Source of the DNA: Chitinispirillales bacterium
GTDB lineage: Bacteria; Fibrobacterota; Chitinivibrionia; Chitinivibrionales; Chitinivibrionaceae
DNA: 44,660 nucleotides
Assembly (NCBI GenBank): GCA_031254455.1
Contig: JAIRUI010000017.1
Span: 1 to 44,660 of the forward strand
Direction of reading: 5' to 3'
The position numbers and the translations under genes are program-made. Position 1 is the first letter of the stretch, and each line of letters starts with the position of its first letter. The notes under the pieces were generated by a model that did no database searches, was not told where the DNA came from, and saw only the letters and a list, made by a program, of their open reading frames with translations. Shown here in pieces: positions 10,701 through 19,241 of the stretch.

Positions 10701-11961
10701 TGGGCGCACGATTAAGCAAAACCGGATGATCTTTTATAACCTCTTCCAAAATATCCCAAACTTCAGTTCTTTCTTTTTCTACAAATTTTTTTGCGCCTTT
10801 AATAGTCTGGACATGTTCTCTCTCTTGCAAAACTTTAAAAACAAACGGCTTAAAAAGTTCTAACGCCATCGGCTTGGGAAGTCCGCATTGATAAATTTTA
10901 AGTTCAGGCCCCACTACAATAACCGAACGTCCGGAATAATCCACTCTTTTCCCGAGAAGATTCATACGGAAACGTCCTTGCTTGCCTTTGAGTAAATCCG
11001 TAAGCGACTTAAGAGGTCTTTTACCTTCCATCGCTTTTCTACCGTTTTTACTGTTATCAAACAATGTATCCACCGACTCCTGCAGCATTCTTTTTTCGTT
11101 GCGCAAAATAACTTCCGGCGCCGAAATCTCTTTCATTTTTTTGAGACGGTTATTACGATTTATAACCCTGCGATACAAATCGTTCAAATCCGAAGTAGCA
11201 AACCTTCCGCCTTCAAGCGGGACAAGAGGCCGTAAATCCGGCGGTAAAACAGGCAATGCCTGCAAAACCATATCCTGTGGATTATTGCCGGAATTGCAAA
11301 AGTCTTTTACGACTTTCAAACGTTTGAGCAAATCCGCTTTATTCTGTTTTGAGGTCGTATTTTTCACCAAATTATACAAATGATCCCGCAAATCTTCCAA
11401 ATCGACTTTGGAAAGCAAATCAAAAATCGCATCGCCGCCCATTTTAGCGACAAATTTTTTACCTTCGCTTTCATACTTATCGAAAGTTGCATCGTCAATA
11501 AGCGTATTTTCAATTAAATCGGTATCACCTTTGTCTATAACGATATAATTTTCATAGTACGTTATTTTATCGACTTCGTTATTTTTAAGCCCGAGAATTT
11601 GCGCAACAAACCCGCTTTTAGAATACCATTCATGAACAACAGGCACTCCCAATTCAATATGACCCATTCTTTCTCTACGAACTTTTGAATCGGTAACTTC
11701 GACTCCGCAACGGTCACATACTATACCTTTATATCGTACACGTTTGTATTTGCCGCAATTACATTCCCAACTGCGGACCGGTCCAAATATCTTTTCGCAA
11801 AAAAGCCCGTCTTTTTCCGGCTTATAAGAGCGATAGTTTATAGTTTCCGGTTTTGTAACCTCTCCGTGCGACCAATCGCGAATTTTTTCCGGCGACGCAA
11901 TAGAAATCCCAACATTGTGGATTTCCGTTTCCTTTGTGTGTTTAGTGTAATTTCCGTTCAC
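7756..11961 (-). CDS. rpoC: DNA-directed RNA polymerase subunit beta'
   Basis: 1401 aa, essentially full bacterial length (E. coli 1407). It holds the catalytic Mg site NADFDGD (Asp453, Asp455, Asp457). It also has the N-terminal zinc ribbon (CNCGKYKR ... CDRCG), the second zinc site (CESDFGLCARC), the bridge-helix/trigger-loop region (GEPGTQLTLRTFHTGGAA) and a conserved C-terminus. It starts at GTG 11961-11959 with GGAG about 8 bases upstream; the rpoB stop is 12 bp away, so the two are co-transcribed. There is no split or large lineage-specific insertion. Confidence 0.99.
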   Translation of the reverse strand: MNGNYTKHTKETEIHNVGISIASPEKIRDWSHGEVTKPETINYRSYKPEKDGLFCEKIFGPVRSWECNCGKYKRVRYKGIVCDRCGVEVTDSKVRRERMGHIELGVPVVHEWYSKSGFVAQILGLKNNEVDKITYYENYIVIDKGDTDLIENTLIDDATFDKYESEGKKFVAKMGGDAIFDLLSKVDLEDLRDHLYNLVKNTTSKQNKADLLKRLKVVKDFCNSGNNPQDMVLQALPVLPPDLRPLVPLEGGRFATSDLNDLYRRVINRNNRLKKMKEISAPEVILRNEKRMLQESVDTLFDNSKNGRKAMEGKRPLKSLTDLLKGKQGRFRMNLLGKRVDYSGRSVIVVGPELKIYQCGLPKPMALELFKPFVFKVLQEREHVQTIKGAKKFVEKERTEVWDILEEVIKDHPVLLNRAPTLHRLGIQAFFPILVEGKAIRLHPLVCTAFNADFDGDQMAVHVPLSPESIVEARLLMLSANNILRPSSGDPVMVPSQDMVLGIYYLTKENREKKTLLKGLAGKDELRIFDSIDELQYALAGKEIELHSIIRYVIPEKWRLEGQPRIIETTPGRIIFNQAIPESIGFQNETMKKSTIEKLVGKIMKTCGAKETTIFLDNVKDLGYKYATISGTTFGIEDLVVPDERQEIIEKASEESKKIRKQYQRGVITEGERYNKIVDIWTHATESISNVLFEKLQQDRNGFNPVYMMIDAKARGSKDQIKQLAGMRGLMQRPQKNLTGSVGEIIENPILSNFKDGLTGLEYFISTHGARKGLADTALKTADAGYLTRRLVDVVQDMVVSQQDCGTVRGVNITALIEDETIIESLASRIAGRVALSDIIDPKNGNIFVKKNEMISDIAAEQIEKSGLDSVKVRSVLTCESDFGLCARCYGKNLATQRLVDIGEAVGIMAAQSIGEPGTQLTLRTFHTGGAASRLASKSEEIANFDGKIEFQDVEAVSHSSGNVVISRNATIILSANNGGSRKDYEVPHGSILYVENGKSVKKGDKLLSWDSYNAVILATKTGTIEGVDIKEGITLKEAFDELTRMTERVIVEDKAHKRHPHLRIVPEDGSASLNIALPVGALLQVAIGSKVTVGDILYKIPRESGKSKDITGGLPRVAELFEARKPKDPTIISEVAGIVEFKMRPVKDEKGHIVKGGNGIELREPDIERGNRKILVHTEDGDTVEYSIPVRKHLRVYDGDRVHVGDRLCEGSMDPHEILRVLGEHEVQKYLINEIQSVYRLQGVAIDDKHVEVIISQMLGKVEVEEQCDSKYLEGDQVDKREMRLEIERLRSEGKELPRTRALLLGLTKASLRTESFLSAASFQDTTKVLSHAAMEAKVDCLQGLKENIIMGNIIPAGTGSVELRNLQVRDIEIGGYSDGFGDLESELSNEDDKLFGEIV

Positions 11962-11973
11962 AAGTAAACTCCA

Positions 11974-14900
11974 TTATATCAAATTAGTTTCAACATTTAT
12001 TGCCAGCGCTTTCATTTCACGAATCAAAACATTAAATGATTCGGGAGTTCCCGGCTCCGGCGTATTATCCCCTTTAACTATAGCTTCATAAACTTTGGAA
12101 CGACCAGCAGTATCATCGGACTTAACGGTCAAGACATCCTGTAAAGTATATGCCGCGCCATACGCTTCCAACGCCCAAACTTCCATTTCTCCGAAACGCT
12201 GACCGCCCGCCTGAGATTTTCCGCCCAACGGTTGCTGCGTAACTAAAGAATACGGTCCTATTGAACGAGCGTGCATTTTATCGTCAACCAAATGGCAAAG
12301 TTTAAGCATGTAAACCGGCCCTACTGTCACAGGATTATCAAAAAATTCACCGGTTTTACCGTCTCTCAAAAATACTTTCCCGTTACGATAATATTGTTTT
12401 TCATATTTGGCATTAAGTTTTTTCTCAACTTTTGTAACATTTTCCATAACTTCTTCGCAAGATACACCGTCAAAAACAGGCGTCGCTATTTTCTCTCCTA
12501 AATTTTCCGCAACCAATCCCATATGCGCCTCAAGAATTTGTCCGACATTCATACGGGACGGCACCCCAAGCGGGTTAAGAATAATGTCAATCGGCGTTCC
12601 ATCGGGCATAAACGGCATATCCTCGCGAGCAACAACTTTAGACACGACACCTTTATTGCCGTGCCGTCCGGCCATTTTGTCGCCAACGGAAAGTTTTCTT
12701 TTTTTGGCTATATAAACTTTAACCAATTGTAAAACTCCCGGCTTCAAATCATCGCCTCGAAGAACTTTTTCAATATCTTTATCGCGCCTGTCATCAAGAT
12801 AAGCAATCATATTGGCCGCTTTAAAAACGACTCTTTCGCAAAGATCTGATTTATCTTTGTCATTACAGAAACCCTTTTTCAAAGAAATTGAAGTCAAATC
12901 CAAAGAATTTAAAACATCCCGCGTCCATGTCGTTCCTTCGGCGACTAGTACTTTATCGCTGTGCGATTCCGTGATCTCCGTAGAATTACAACCGTCAAGG
13001 ATCCGCGTCAAACTTTCAACAAGTTTAGTTCTTAAATTCTGTTCTTTGCGTTCTACTTCTTCATTTAATTCTCTAATCTTCGCATTATCGCGTTCTTTGG
13101 ATTTCTTATCGCGTTCTTTGTGAGAATAAACCTTTGTATCAATCACAATGCCTTTAAGTCCGGTCGGCGCAACAAGAGAAGTGTCACGAAATTCTCCGGA
13201 TTTTTCTCCGAAAATAGCTCGCAAAAGCCGTTCTTCCGGAGATAATTCTTTTTCACCTTTCGGAGTAATTTTGCCGACCAAGATATTACCTTCAACGACT
13301 TCAGTTCCTACTCGAACAACTCCGTTTTCGTCAAGATTCACTAATTGATTTTCACCGGCGTTGGGAATTTCACAAGTTAATTCTTCCGGACCGCGCTTAG
13401 TTTCTCTAACTTCCGTTTCAAACACAACTATATGAATTGAAGTATATACATCGTTGGCGACCAAATCTTCCGAAACGATTATTGCGTCTTCGTAGTTGTA
13501 TCCGTTCCAAGGCATATACGCAACTCTAACGTTTTTACCTAAAGCCAACTCGCCGTTACTTGTTGCATGTCCGTCGGCAAGCACGTCTCCTGCTTTAACT
13601 TTTGTTCCTTCGGTAACGCATATACGTTGATTTATACAAGTATCCTGGTTTGAACGTTCAAATTTTTTAAGTTCATAAACATCAATATCATTTATTCCCA
13701 AAAGCATGTCTTCTTCATTAACTACATCTTTACGAACAACTATGGACTGTGCATCGATTTTTTCCACAACACCGTCATCTTTTGATACGACGAGACAACC
13801 TGAATCTTTAGCGGCGCGATATTCAAGCCCAGTTCCTACAATAGGCGACTCGGTCTGCAGAAGCGGAACTGCCTGACGCTGCATGTTTGAACCCATAAGA
13901 GCCCTGTTTGCGTCATCGTGTTCCAAAAAAGGAATAAGCGCGGACGAAACCGAAACCATCTGCATCGGCGATACGTCCATGAGTTGAATTTCGTCTCTTG
14001 TCACAACAGGATAATCGCTTCTGTTACGCGAAAACAAATTTTTCGCTTCTGTTATCATTCCGTTTTCTTCTATCTGCGTGTCTGCCGGAATAATGTGAGC
14101 CCCGTCTTCTTGGTCTGCGGAATAATATTTGATTTCACCCGTAAGTTTCCCCTCACTAACCACTTTATAAGGCGATTCAATAAATCCGAATTCATTAATA
14201 CGCGCATAAGTAGAAAGAGATGCTATAAGTCCGATATTGGGTCCTTCCGGCGATTCAATCGGACATAAACGTCCATAATGCGTATGGTGCACATCTCGAA
14301 CTTCAAATCCCGCACGGTCTCTGGAAAGTCCTCCTGGTCCTAAGGCGGAAACTCTTCGTTTGTGGGTGAGTTCCGACAGAGGATTAGTTTCGTCAAGGAA
14401 CTGTGAAAGCTGCGAAGAACTAAAAAACGACTGAATAACAGTAGATACCGCTCTGGCGTTAATAACGTCATAAGGAACTATTTCTTCTTCATGGTTTTCG
14501 TTAAGTTTGTCTCTTATCGCTTTAAGCATTCTGGCAACGCCTAAACCGAAATTAACTTCCATCAACTCTCCTACCGAGCGCACTCTTCTGTTACCTAAAT
14601 GGTCAATATCGTCAAGTTGTCCGTCTCCGTTTCCTATTTTGAGAAGATAACGCAACGTTTCAACAAAATCCGCAACCTGTAAAGTTCTACAGCCTACCGG
14701 AGTTTCTATTTTCAAACGTGCATCCAAACGGTAACGACCTATTTCGCCCAAATCGTAACGTTTCTCGTCAAAAAAAGTTCTCTCGACAAACGGTTTTCCT
14801 GATTCCGAAGTATATTGCTGACCGGGGCGTAATATGTCGTAAACATAAGCAAACGCTTTTTCGCCGTTATCGCCTCCCGTTGTATCTTTTTCCATAGTTT

Positions 14901-15777
14901 TTCTGAGAATCACCGCGGCATAGTCTTCAGAATTTTTGAGTATTTTAATTTCTTTTACGCCGGCGACATTAAAAGACTCCACATCTTCATCGGAAATAAT
15001 CTTGTTCGCCTCTCCTATAATCTCGCCCGTTTCCCGATTAATAACTTTATTCGCCAACACCTTTCCCTTAAGTGTTTGGCATTCTTCCGAATCAAGATAC
15101 ATGGTTTCAATTTCGTTGAATAAAGAAAATATTTCTTCATCCGTTACATAGCCGAGCGCCCTCAATAAAATCGTAGCCGGAAATTTCTTTTTTCTGTCAA
15201 TACTTGCCCACAAATAATTTTCTTCGTCAAGCATAAACTCAACCCAAGATCCTTTTTGCGGGATAATTCTTGCGCCTATATATTTCTTTTGCGTCCCCGT
15301 AAATTCACCTTCGTTAAACACTATACCAGGTGAACGGTGTAACTGGCTTACAATCACGCGTTCCGCTCCGTTTATCACGAAAGTTCCCCTGTCGGTCATG
15401 AGCGGGATTTCACCTATAAAAACGTTATTATTTACTTTTTCTTTAAATTCTTTTTCTTTACCGTTCTTTTCATAAACAATCAACGACAAGTCAACTTTTA
15501 ACGGCGCAGCATAATTTAACCCTCGTTCTTTACATTCTTTAAGAGAATATTTGGGAACGCCGAGTTTGTATCCTTCATAAGTGAGTTCATAAATTCCTTT
15601 ATTATCCGAAACCGGAAACGATTCGGAAAAAACTTTATGCAATCCCACATTTTTTCTTTTGTGATGAGGCACATTTTCTTGTAAAAATTGTTTATAAGAT
15701 TTCGTTTGTATCTCCAATAAATCCGGTAATTCCAAATCTTGCAACACCTTGGAGTAATTATGTCTTTTAATATTCAT
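11974..15777 (-). CDS. rpoB: DNA-directed RNA polymerase subunit beta
   Basis: 1267 aa from the chosen ATG (MNIKRHNYSKVLQD). Conserved regions include the rifampicin pocket, SQLSQFLDE then NPLSELTHKRRVSALGPGGL with His at about residue 472; these are wild-type, rifampicin-sensitive residues. Also present are the KMAGRHGNKGVVS loop and the C-terminal PLGGKSQAGGQRFGEMEVWALEAYGA clamp contact. An alternative ATG six codons upstream (15795) has AAGG at good spacing, so the exact start is uncertain by six residues. A frame from 15840 is open but overlaps the hairpin at 15834-15871 and is unlikely. rpoC follows after 12 bp. Confidence 0.98.
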   Translation of the reverse strand: MNIKRHNYSKVLQDLELPDLLEIQTKSYKQFLQENVPHHKRKNVGLHKVFSESFPVSDNKGIYELTYEGYKLGVPKYSLKECKERGLNYAAPLKVDLSLIVYEKNGKEKEFKEKVNNNVFIGEIPLMTDRGTFVINGAERVIVSQLHRSPGIVFNEGEFTGTQKKYIGARIIPQKGSWVEFMLDEENYLWASIDRKKKFPATILLRALGYVTDEEIFSLFNEIETMYLDSEECQTLKGKVLANKVINRETGEIIGEANKIISDEDVESFNVAGVKEIKILKNSEDYAAVILRKTMEKDTTGGDNGEKAFAYVYDILRPGQQYTSESGKPFVERTFFDEKRYDLGEIGRYRLDARLKIETPVGCRTLQVADFVETLRYLLKIGNGDGQLDDIDHLGNRRVRSVGELMEVNFGLGVARMLKAIRDKLNENHEEEIVPYDVINARAVSTVIQSFFSSSQLSQFLDETNPLSELTHKRRVSALGPGGLSRDRAGFEVRDVHHTHYGRLCPIESPEGPNIGLIASLSTYARINEFGFIESPYKVVSEGKLTGEIKYYSADQEDGAHIIPADTQIEENGMITEAKNLFSRNRSDYPVVTRDEIQLMDVSPMQMVSVSSALIPFLEHDDANRALMGSNMQRQAVPLLQTESPIVGTGLEYRAAKDSGCLVVSKDDGVVEKIDAQSIVVRKDVVNEEDMLLGINDIDVYELKKFERSNQDTCINQRICVTEGTKVKAGDVLADGHATSNGELALGKNVRVAYMPWNGYNYEDAIIVSEDLVANDVYTSIHIVVFETEVRETKRGPEELTCEIPNAGENQLVNLDENGVVRVGTEVVEGNILVGKITPKGEKELSPEERLLRAIFGEKSGEFRDTSLVAPTGLKGIVIDTKVYSHKERDKKSKERDNAKIRELNEEVERKEQNLRTKLVESLTRILDGCNSTEITESHSDKVLVAEGTTWTRDVLNSLDLTSISLKKGFCNDKDKSDLCERVVFKAANMIAYLDDRRDKDIEKVLRGDDLKPGVLQLVKVYIAKKRKLSVGDKMAGRHGNKGVVSKVVAREDMPFMPDGTPIDIILNPLGVPSRMNVGQILEAHMGLVAENLGEKIATPVFDGVSCEEVMENVTKVEKKLNAKYEKQYYRNGKVFLRDGKTGEFFDNPVTVGPVYMLKLCHLVDDKMHARSIGPYSLVTQQPLGGKSQAGGQRFGEMEVWALEAYGAAYTLQDVLTVKSDDTAGRSKVYEAIVKGDNTPEPGTPESFNVLIREMKALAINVETNLI

Positions 15778-15833
15778 TCTTTCGTAACCCTTCATTAAAA
15801 ACCTTGGATCAATTATCTGCACAATAAAAATGA

Positions 15834-15871
15834 ACAACACGAAACATCAAATTTTCGATGTATCGTGTTGT
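15834..15871 (-). terminator. Strong hairpin between rplL and rpoB (attenuator or processing site)
   Basis: The arms 15834-15848 and 15857-15871 pair over 14 of 15 positions, with one A/A mismatch, around an 8-nt loop. On the minus strand the stem is followed by TTCATTTTTATT, a broken T-run. It lies about 48 bp after the rplL stop and about 57 bp before the rpoB start. In E. coli the rplL-rpoB gap holds a partial terminator and an RNase III site; this hairpin is placed to do the same. The role is inferred. Confidence 0.7.
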
Positions 15872-15918
15872 CTTTAAAAAATCAAAACCAGATCGGCATT
15901 AGCTCTTTAACCTGCCGC

Positions 15919-16305
15919 TTACTTAAGTTCTACTTTAGCGCCGGCATCTTCCAGTTTTTTCTTAAGGGTTTCCGCCTCCGCCTTCGAAACGCTTTCTTTT
16001 ACCGGCTTCGGAGCTCCGTCAACAAGTTCTTTAGCTTCTTTCAAGCCAAGACCCGTTACTTCACGAACTACTTTAATAACTTCAATTTTCTTGTCGCCTG
16101 ACGCTGCAAGAACAACGGTGAACTCATCTTTTTCCGCCGCCGCCGGAGCCGCCGCGCCGCCTGACGCCGGAGCCGCCGCAATAGCTACAGGAGCCGCCGC
16201 TTTAACATCAAATTTCTCTTCAATCGCCTTCACAAGATCCGACAATTCAACTACCGTCAACTCACCAATCGCCGCTACGATCTCATCTTTGCTCAATTTA
16301 GCCAT
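15919..16305 (-). CDS. rplL: 50S ribosomal protein L7/L12
   Basis: 128 aa stalk protein that recruits translational GTPases. It has an N-terminal dimerisation domain (SKDEIVAAIGELTVVELSDLV), an Ala/Pro/Gly-rich hinge (about residues 36-58) and the C-terminal factor-binding domain. The C-terminal motif is EVIKVVREVTGLGLKEAK with VDGAPKPVKE. AAGGAG precedes the ATG. It lies 30 bp downstream of rplJ, and the intergenic hairpin before rpoB follows. Confidence 0.98.
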   Translation of the reverse strand: MAKLSKDEIVAAIGELTVVELSDLVKAIEEKFDVKAAAPVAIAAAPASGGAAAPAAAEKDEFTVVLAASGDKKIEVIKVVREVTGLGLKEAKELVDGAPKPVKESVSKAEAETLKKKLEDAGAKVELK

Positions 16306-16335
16306 TTTTACATTACTCCTTTTTAAATTATAAAA

Positions 16336-16863
16336 CTACTCTTTATCTTTTTTTACACGAACAGCATCTACGGTTCTGACAAAATTTGTCAAAACGCCTG
16401 ACAATGCGCCCGCCAATTTGGTCGCCGGGGCGTTAAAAGCGGAAAGAAGCATCGAAAGGAGTTCCGTTCTTGAAGGAAGGTTCGCCAATCGTTCCGCGTC
16501 TGTACTTGAAAACACAACTCCGTCCGCATACGCCATCCGTACTGCAAGCAAATTATCGTTATCTTTATTAAAATCTCTGATAATTTTTGCGGTACTCGCA
16601 ATATCTTTTTTAGTTATCGCCACTCCAACAGGTCCCTTGAAAGCATCGGCAAGTCCCTTTATTCCAGACTTTTCCAACGCTTTTTTGGCAAGCGTATTTT
16701 TTACCACATAATACTTGGCATCAACGCCTTTAAGATTTTTTCTTACATTGTTAAACTTTTCAACAGTCATTCCCTGATATGAAGTTACATATAATCCCGA
16801 AGATTCGGAAAATTCTTTGTCTAACATTTCAATGACTTCTGTTTTTTCTGCTTTAGTTAACAC
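16336..16863 (-). CDS. rplJ: 50S ribosomal protein L10
   Basis: 175 aa. L10 anchors L7/L12 dimers at the stalk base. It starts LTKAEKTEVIEMLDKEF and contains KYYVVKNTLAKKAL and KGPVGVAIT, typical of L10. The start is GTG at 16863-16861, with AAAGGAG about 9 bases upstream; a nearer ATG is in another frame. Only 17 bp separate it from rplA, so there is no room between the genes for the long L10-binding leader known in E. coli; any autoregulatory site would have to lie in the 3' end of rplA. Confidence 0.96.
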   Translation of the reverse strand: MLTKAEKTEVIEMLDKEFSESSGLYVTSYQGMTVEKFNNVRKNLKGVDAKYYVVKNTLAKKALEKSGIKGLADAFKGPVGVAITKKDIASTAKIIRDFNKDNDNLLAVRMAYADGVVFSSTDAERLANLPSRTELLSMLLSAFNAPATKLAGALSGVLTNFVRTVDAVRVKKDKE

Positions 16864-16880
16864 TTCGCATTACTCCTTTA

Positions 16881-17570
16881 TTATCGCAAATCGGACACAT
16901 TTATTTTAACGCCTTGTCCCATAGTACTTGAAACATGCGCAGTATGAACATAAACACCTTTTGCAGTTGACGGTTTTAATTTGGTTAAAGCGTCCACAAG
17001 CGCCTTTATATTCAAAAAAAGTTTATCGGCGTCAAAAGACACTTTCCCGATCGAAGCGTGAATAATACCGGATTTATCGGTTCTGAATTCGACCTTACCC
17101 GCTCTAACCTCGTTTATAGCCGTAGTTAAGTTATTGGTAACGGTTCCTACCTTAGGATTAGGCATTAAGCCGCGCGGTCCCAATATTTTACCTAATTTTC
17201 CCACAACCCCCATCATATCTGGAGTTGCTATAACCGAGTCAAATTCATCCCAGCCGCCGCTTATTTTTTCTACCAGATCGTTCGCACCGACAATATCCGC
17301 ACCAGCCGCTTTCGCTTCATCAGCCTTTGCGCCTTGTGCAAAAACAAGTACGCGAACAACCTTTCCCCGTCCGCCCGGCAGTACTACCGCACCTCTTACT
17401 ACTTGGTCGCTCTTTTTTGGATCCACGCCCAAACCAACGGAAATATCGACCGATTCGTCAAACTTAGCCCCTGCGTTATCTTTAACAAACTGCAACGCTT
17501 CTTTCAACCCGTATTCTTTATTAACATCAAGTTTTTCGTGCGCCGCTATCCACTTTTTACTTCTTTTCAT
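16881..17570 (-). CDS. rplA: 50S ribosomal protein L1
   Basis: 229 aa. L1 binds 23S rRNA at the mobile L1 stalk and in many bacteria represses its own operon. Landmarks are DESVDISVGLGVDPKKSDQ, VVLPGGRGK, the region around GPRGLMPNPKVGTVT, and FRTDKSGIIHASIGK. The ATG has GGAG about 8 bases upstream. It lies 21 bp downstream of rplK. Confidence 0.98.
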   Translation of the reverse strand: MKRSKKWIAAHEKLDVNKEYGLKEALQFVKDNAGAKFDESVDISVGLGVDPKKSDQVVRGAVVLPGGRGKVVRVLVFAQGAKADEAKAAGADIVGANDLVEKISGGWDEFDSVIATPDMMGVVGKLGKILGPRGLMPNPKVGTVTNNLTTAINEVRAGKVEFRTDKSGIIHASIGKVSFDADKLFLNIKALVDALTKLKPSTAKGVYVHTAHVSSTMGQGVKINVSDLR

Positions 17571-17591
17571 TATATAATTCTCCGTACAGTT

Positions 17592-18014
17592 TTATTCTAC
17601 GTCCACACCCATACTGCGCGCAGTTCCCGCAACCATCTTATACGCCGACTCTTCGCAGTCACAATTCAAATCAGGCATTTTAATTTTAACAATTTTATAA
17701 ATCTGCGCTTTTGCAAGCTTACCGACCTTGTCCTTATTCGGAACTTTTGAGCCGCTTTTAAGATTCAACTCCTTTTTAATGAGAATCGAAACAGGCGGTG
17801 TTTTGGTAATGAATGAAAACGATTTGTCCGCATAGACCGTAATAATAACCGGTATTATCATGCCGGCTTGATCCTGTGTTTTTGCATTATAAGCTTTACA
17901 AAATTCCATTATATTAACACCGTGCTGTCCAAGCGCCGGACCTACCGGAGGCGATGGATTCGCTTTCCCGGCTTCAAGAGCAAGCTTTATTTGCCCCACC
18001 ACTTTTTTAGCCAA
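17592..18014 (-). CDS. rplK: 50S ribosomal protein L11
   Basis: 140 aa. L11 forms the GTPase-associated centre with 23S rRNA. Conserved features are AGKANPSPPVGPALGQHGVNI, the proline-rich N-terminal motif, and the C-terminal rRNA-binding domain ending AGTARSMGV. It uses a TTG start at 18014-18012 with AGGAGG about 10 bases upstream. The gap to nusG is 35 bp and shows no clear L1-binding structure. Confidence 0.97.
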   Translation of the reverse strand: MAKKVVGQIKLALEAGKANPSPPVGPALGQHGVNIMEFCKAYNAKTQDQAGMIIPVIITVYADKSFSFITKTPPVSILIKKELNLKSGSKVPNKDKVGKLAKAQIYKIVKIKMPDLNCDCEESAYKMVAGTARSMGVDVE

Positions 18015-18049
18015 TTTTGGTAACCCTCCTATTTAACTTTCAAAATCTT

Positions 18050-18622
18050 TTAAGACACCGATTCTATTTGCGAGAAATCCACTTCAACAGGCGTCGCCCT
18101 GCCGAATACCATAACATCGACAATAGCTTTACCTTTTTCAGGGTTCACTTTCTTTATTTCGCCGTTAAACCCTTTAAACGGACCTGCCGTAATTTTCACC
18201 TGGTCATCAACCATAAACGGAACTTCAGTCGCTTCCACGATACTGTCATGCATCGTTTCTCTTCCTAATATCCGCTCTATTTCGGATTCCTTGACTGTAT
18301 GCGGATTTCTAACTCCGCCTACAAATCCCAAAACACCTGTTATATGCTGAACAAACGACTTGCTTTCTTCGTTAAGCGTCATTTCTACGAGCACATAACA
18401 AGGAAAATCTTTCCTGACACTGACGCTTTTCTTGCCGTTCTTTACCGAAACGACTTCCCTTTGCGGGCTCTTTACATTAATTATACTGTCCGAAAGAAGC
18501 TTGCGAATTTTTTTATCGTTCGTAAACGCTTCAAACTTAGTGTTTATGGAATTTTCAATATCCGTAGCAATCCTTGACTCTTGCCCGGAATATGTCTGTA
18601 TAACGTACCAATTAGAACTCAT
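18050..18622 (-). CDS. nusG: Transcription termination/antitermination protein NusG
   Basis: 190 aa, normal length. NusG binds the RNA polymerase clamp and links it to Rho or to ribosomal protein S10. The N-terminal NGN domain begins SSNWYVIQTYSGQE and contains the conserved FPCYVLVEM and GVLGFVGG. The C-terminal KOW domain contains ITAGPFKGFNGEI. GGAG precedes the ATG. The gene sits in its conserved place between secE (30 bp upstream) and rplK. Confidence 0.97.
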   Translation of the reverse strand: MSSNWYVIQTYSGQESRIATDIENSINTKFEAFTNDKKIRKLLSDSIINVKSPQREVVSVKNGKKSVSVRKDFPCYVLVEMTLNEESKSFVQHITGVLGFVGGVRNPHTVKESEIERILGRETMHDSIVEATEVPFMVDDQVKITAGPFKGFNGEIKKVNPEKGKAIVDVMVFGRATPVEVDFSQIESVS

Positions 18623-18652
18623 ATCTCAAATCTCCGAATTTACATTCCCGCG

Positions 18653-18832
18653 TTAAAGAACCAGCCCTATCACCAACTCAATTATCTTGTCTATACCCCA
18701 TACCACCATTGCCATAACAACGGCAAACACAACAACTAAAACGGTCGCCGATATGACATCGTTTCGTCCTGGCCAAGATACTAATTTCATTTCCGTCGCA
18801 ACACTTCTGAAATATTTAATAATTCGTTGCAT
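18653..18832 (-). CDS. secE: Preprotein translocase subunit SecE
   Basis: 59 aa, short single-membrane-segment form as in many non-proteobacteria. SecE clamps the SecY channel. The protein begins MQRIIKYFRSVATEMKLVSW; the amphipathic helix with the family signature (E-K-V-W-P) is EMKLVSWPGR, followed by one hydrophobic segment (about residues 28-47). GAGAGG lies about 8 bases before the ATG. It is located between tRNA-Trp and nusG. Confidence 0.93.
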   Translation of the reverse strand: MQRIIKYFRSVATEMKLVSWPGRNDVISATVLVVVFAVVMAMVVWGIDKIIELVIGLVL

Positions 18833-18863
18833 AAACTTTTCCTCTCAAATTCCAGCCATAACG

Positions 18864-18936
18864 CAGGCGTGGTAGGACTCGAACCCACAACCAACGGTTT
18901 TGGAGACCGCTACTCTACCGATTGAGCTACACACCT
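18864..18936 (-). tRNA. tRNA-Trp(CCA)
   Basis: Cloverleaf on the minus strand: acceptor AGGTGTG/CACGCCT (one T-G pair), anticodon loop CTCCAAA giving anticodon CCA, and T-arm GTTCGAGTC. The 3' CCA is not encoded. It lies between rpmG and secE and is transcribed with them. Confidence 0.95.
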
Positions 18937-18945
18937 ATAAACTTC

Positions 18946-19098
18946 CTATTTCGTCTCTTTATGAAGCGTTCTTTTACGCTCACGAGGACAAAACTTCGTC
19001 TGTTCAATCCTTCCCGACTGTTTTTTCTTGTTTTTGTCGGTAGTATAATTACGTTCCTTACAAGAAGAACACTCAAGTATCACGATTTCTCTAGGCAT
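18946..19098 (-). CDS. rpmG: 50S ribosomal protein L33
   Basis: 50 aa, starting MPREIVILECSSCKERNY and ending RKRTLHKETK, the usual L33 ends. The first zinc-ribbon pair, CSSC (Cys10, Cys13), is intact. In the second pair only the first Cys remains: the segment reads FCPRERKR, where zinc-binding L33 has CPxC. Three of four ligands remain, so zinc binding is probably lost or altered. The gene occupies the place where tuf stands in many bacteria, between tRNA-Thr(GGU) and tRNA-Trp. The Shine-Dalgarno is weak. Confidence 0.93.
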   Translation of the reverse strand: MPREIVILECSSCKERNYTTDKNKKKQSGRIEQTKFCPRERKRTLHKETK

Positions 19099-19164
19099 AC
19101 AATCCAACTTTCTTTATTTTAAGAAACATTTTTTGAACTTCTAATACCATTCACATCATTTACG

Positions 19165-19236
<72 letters not shown>

Positions 19237-19241
19237 AAGAA

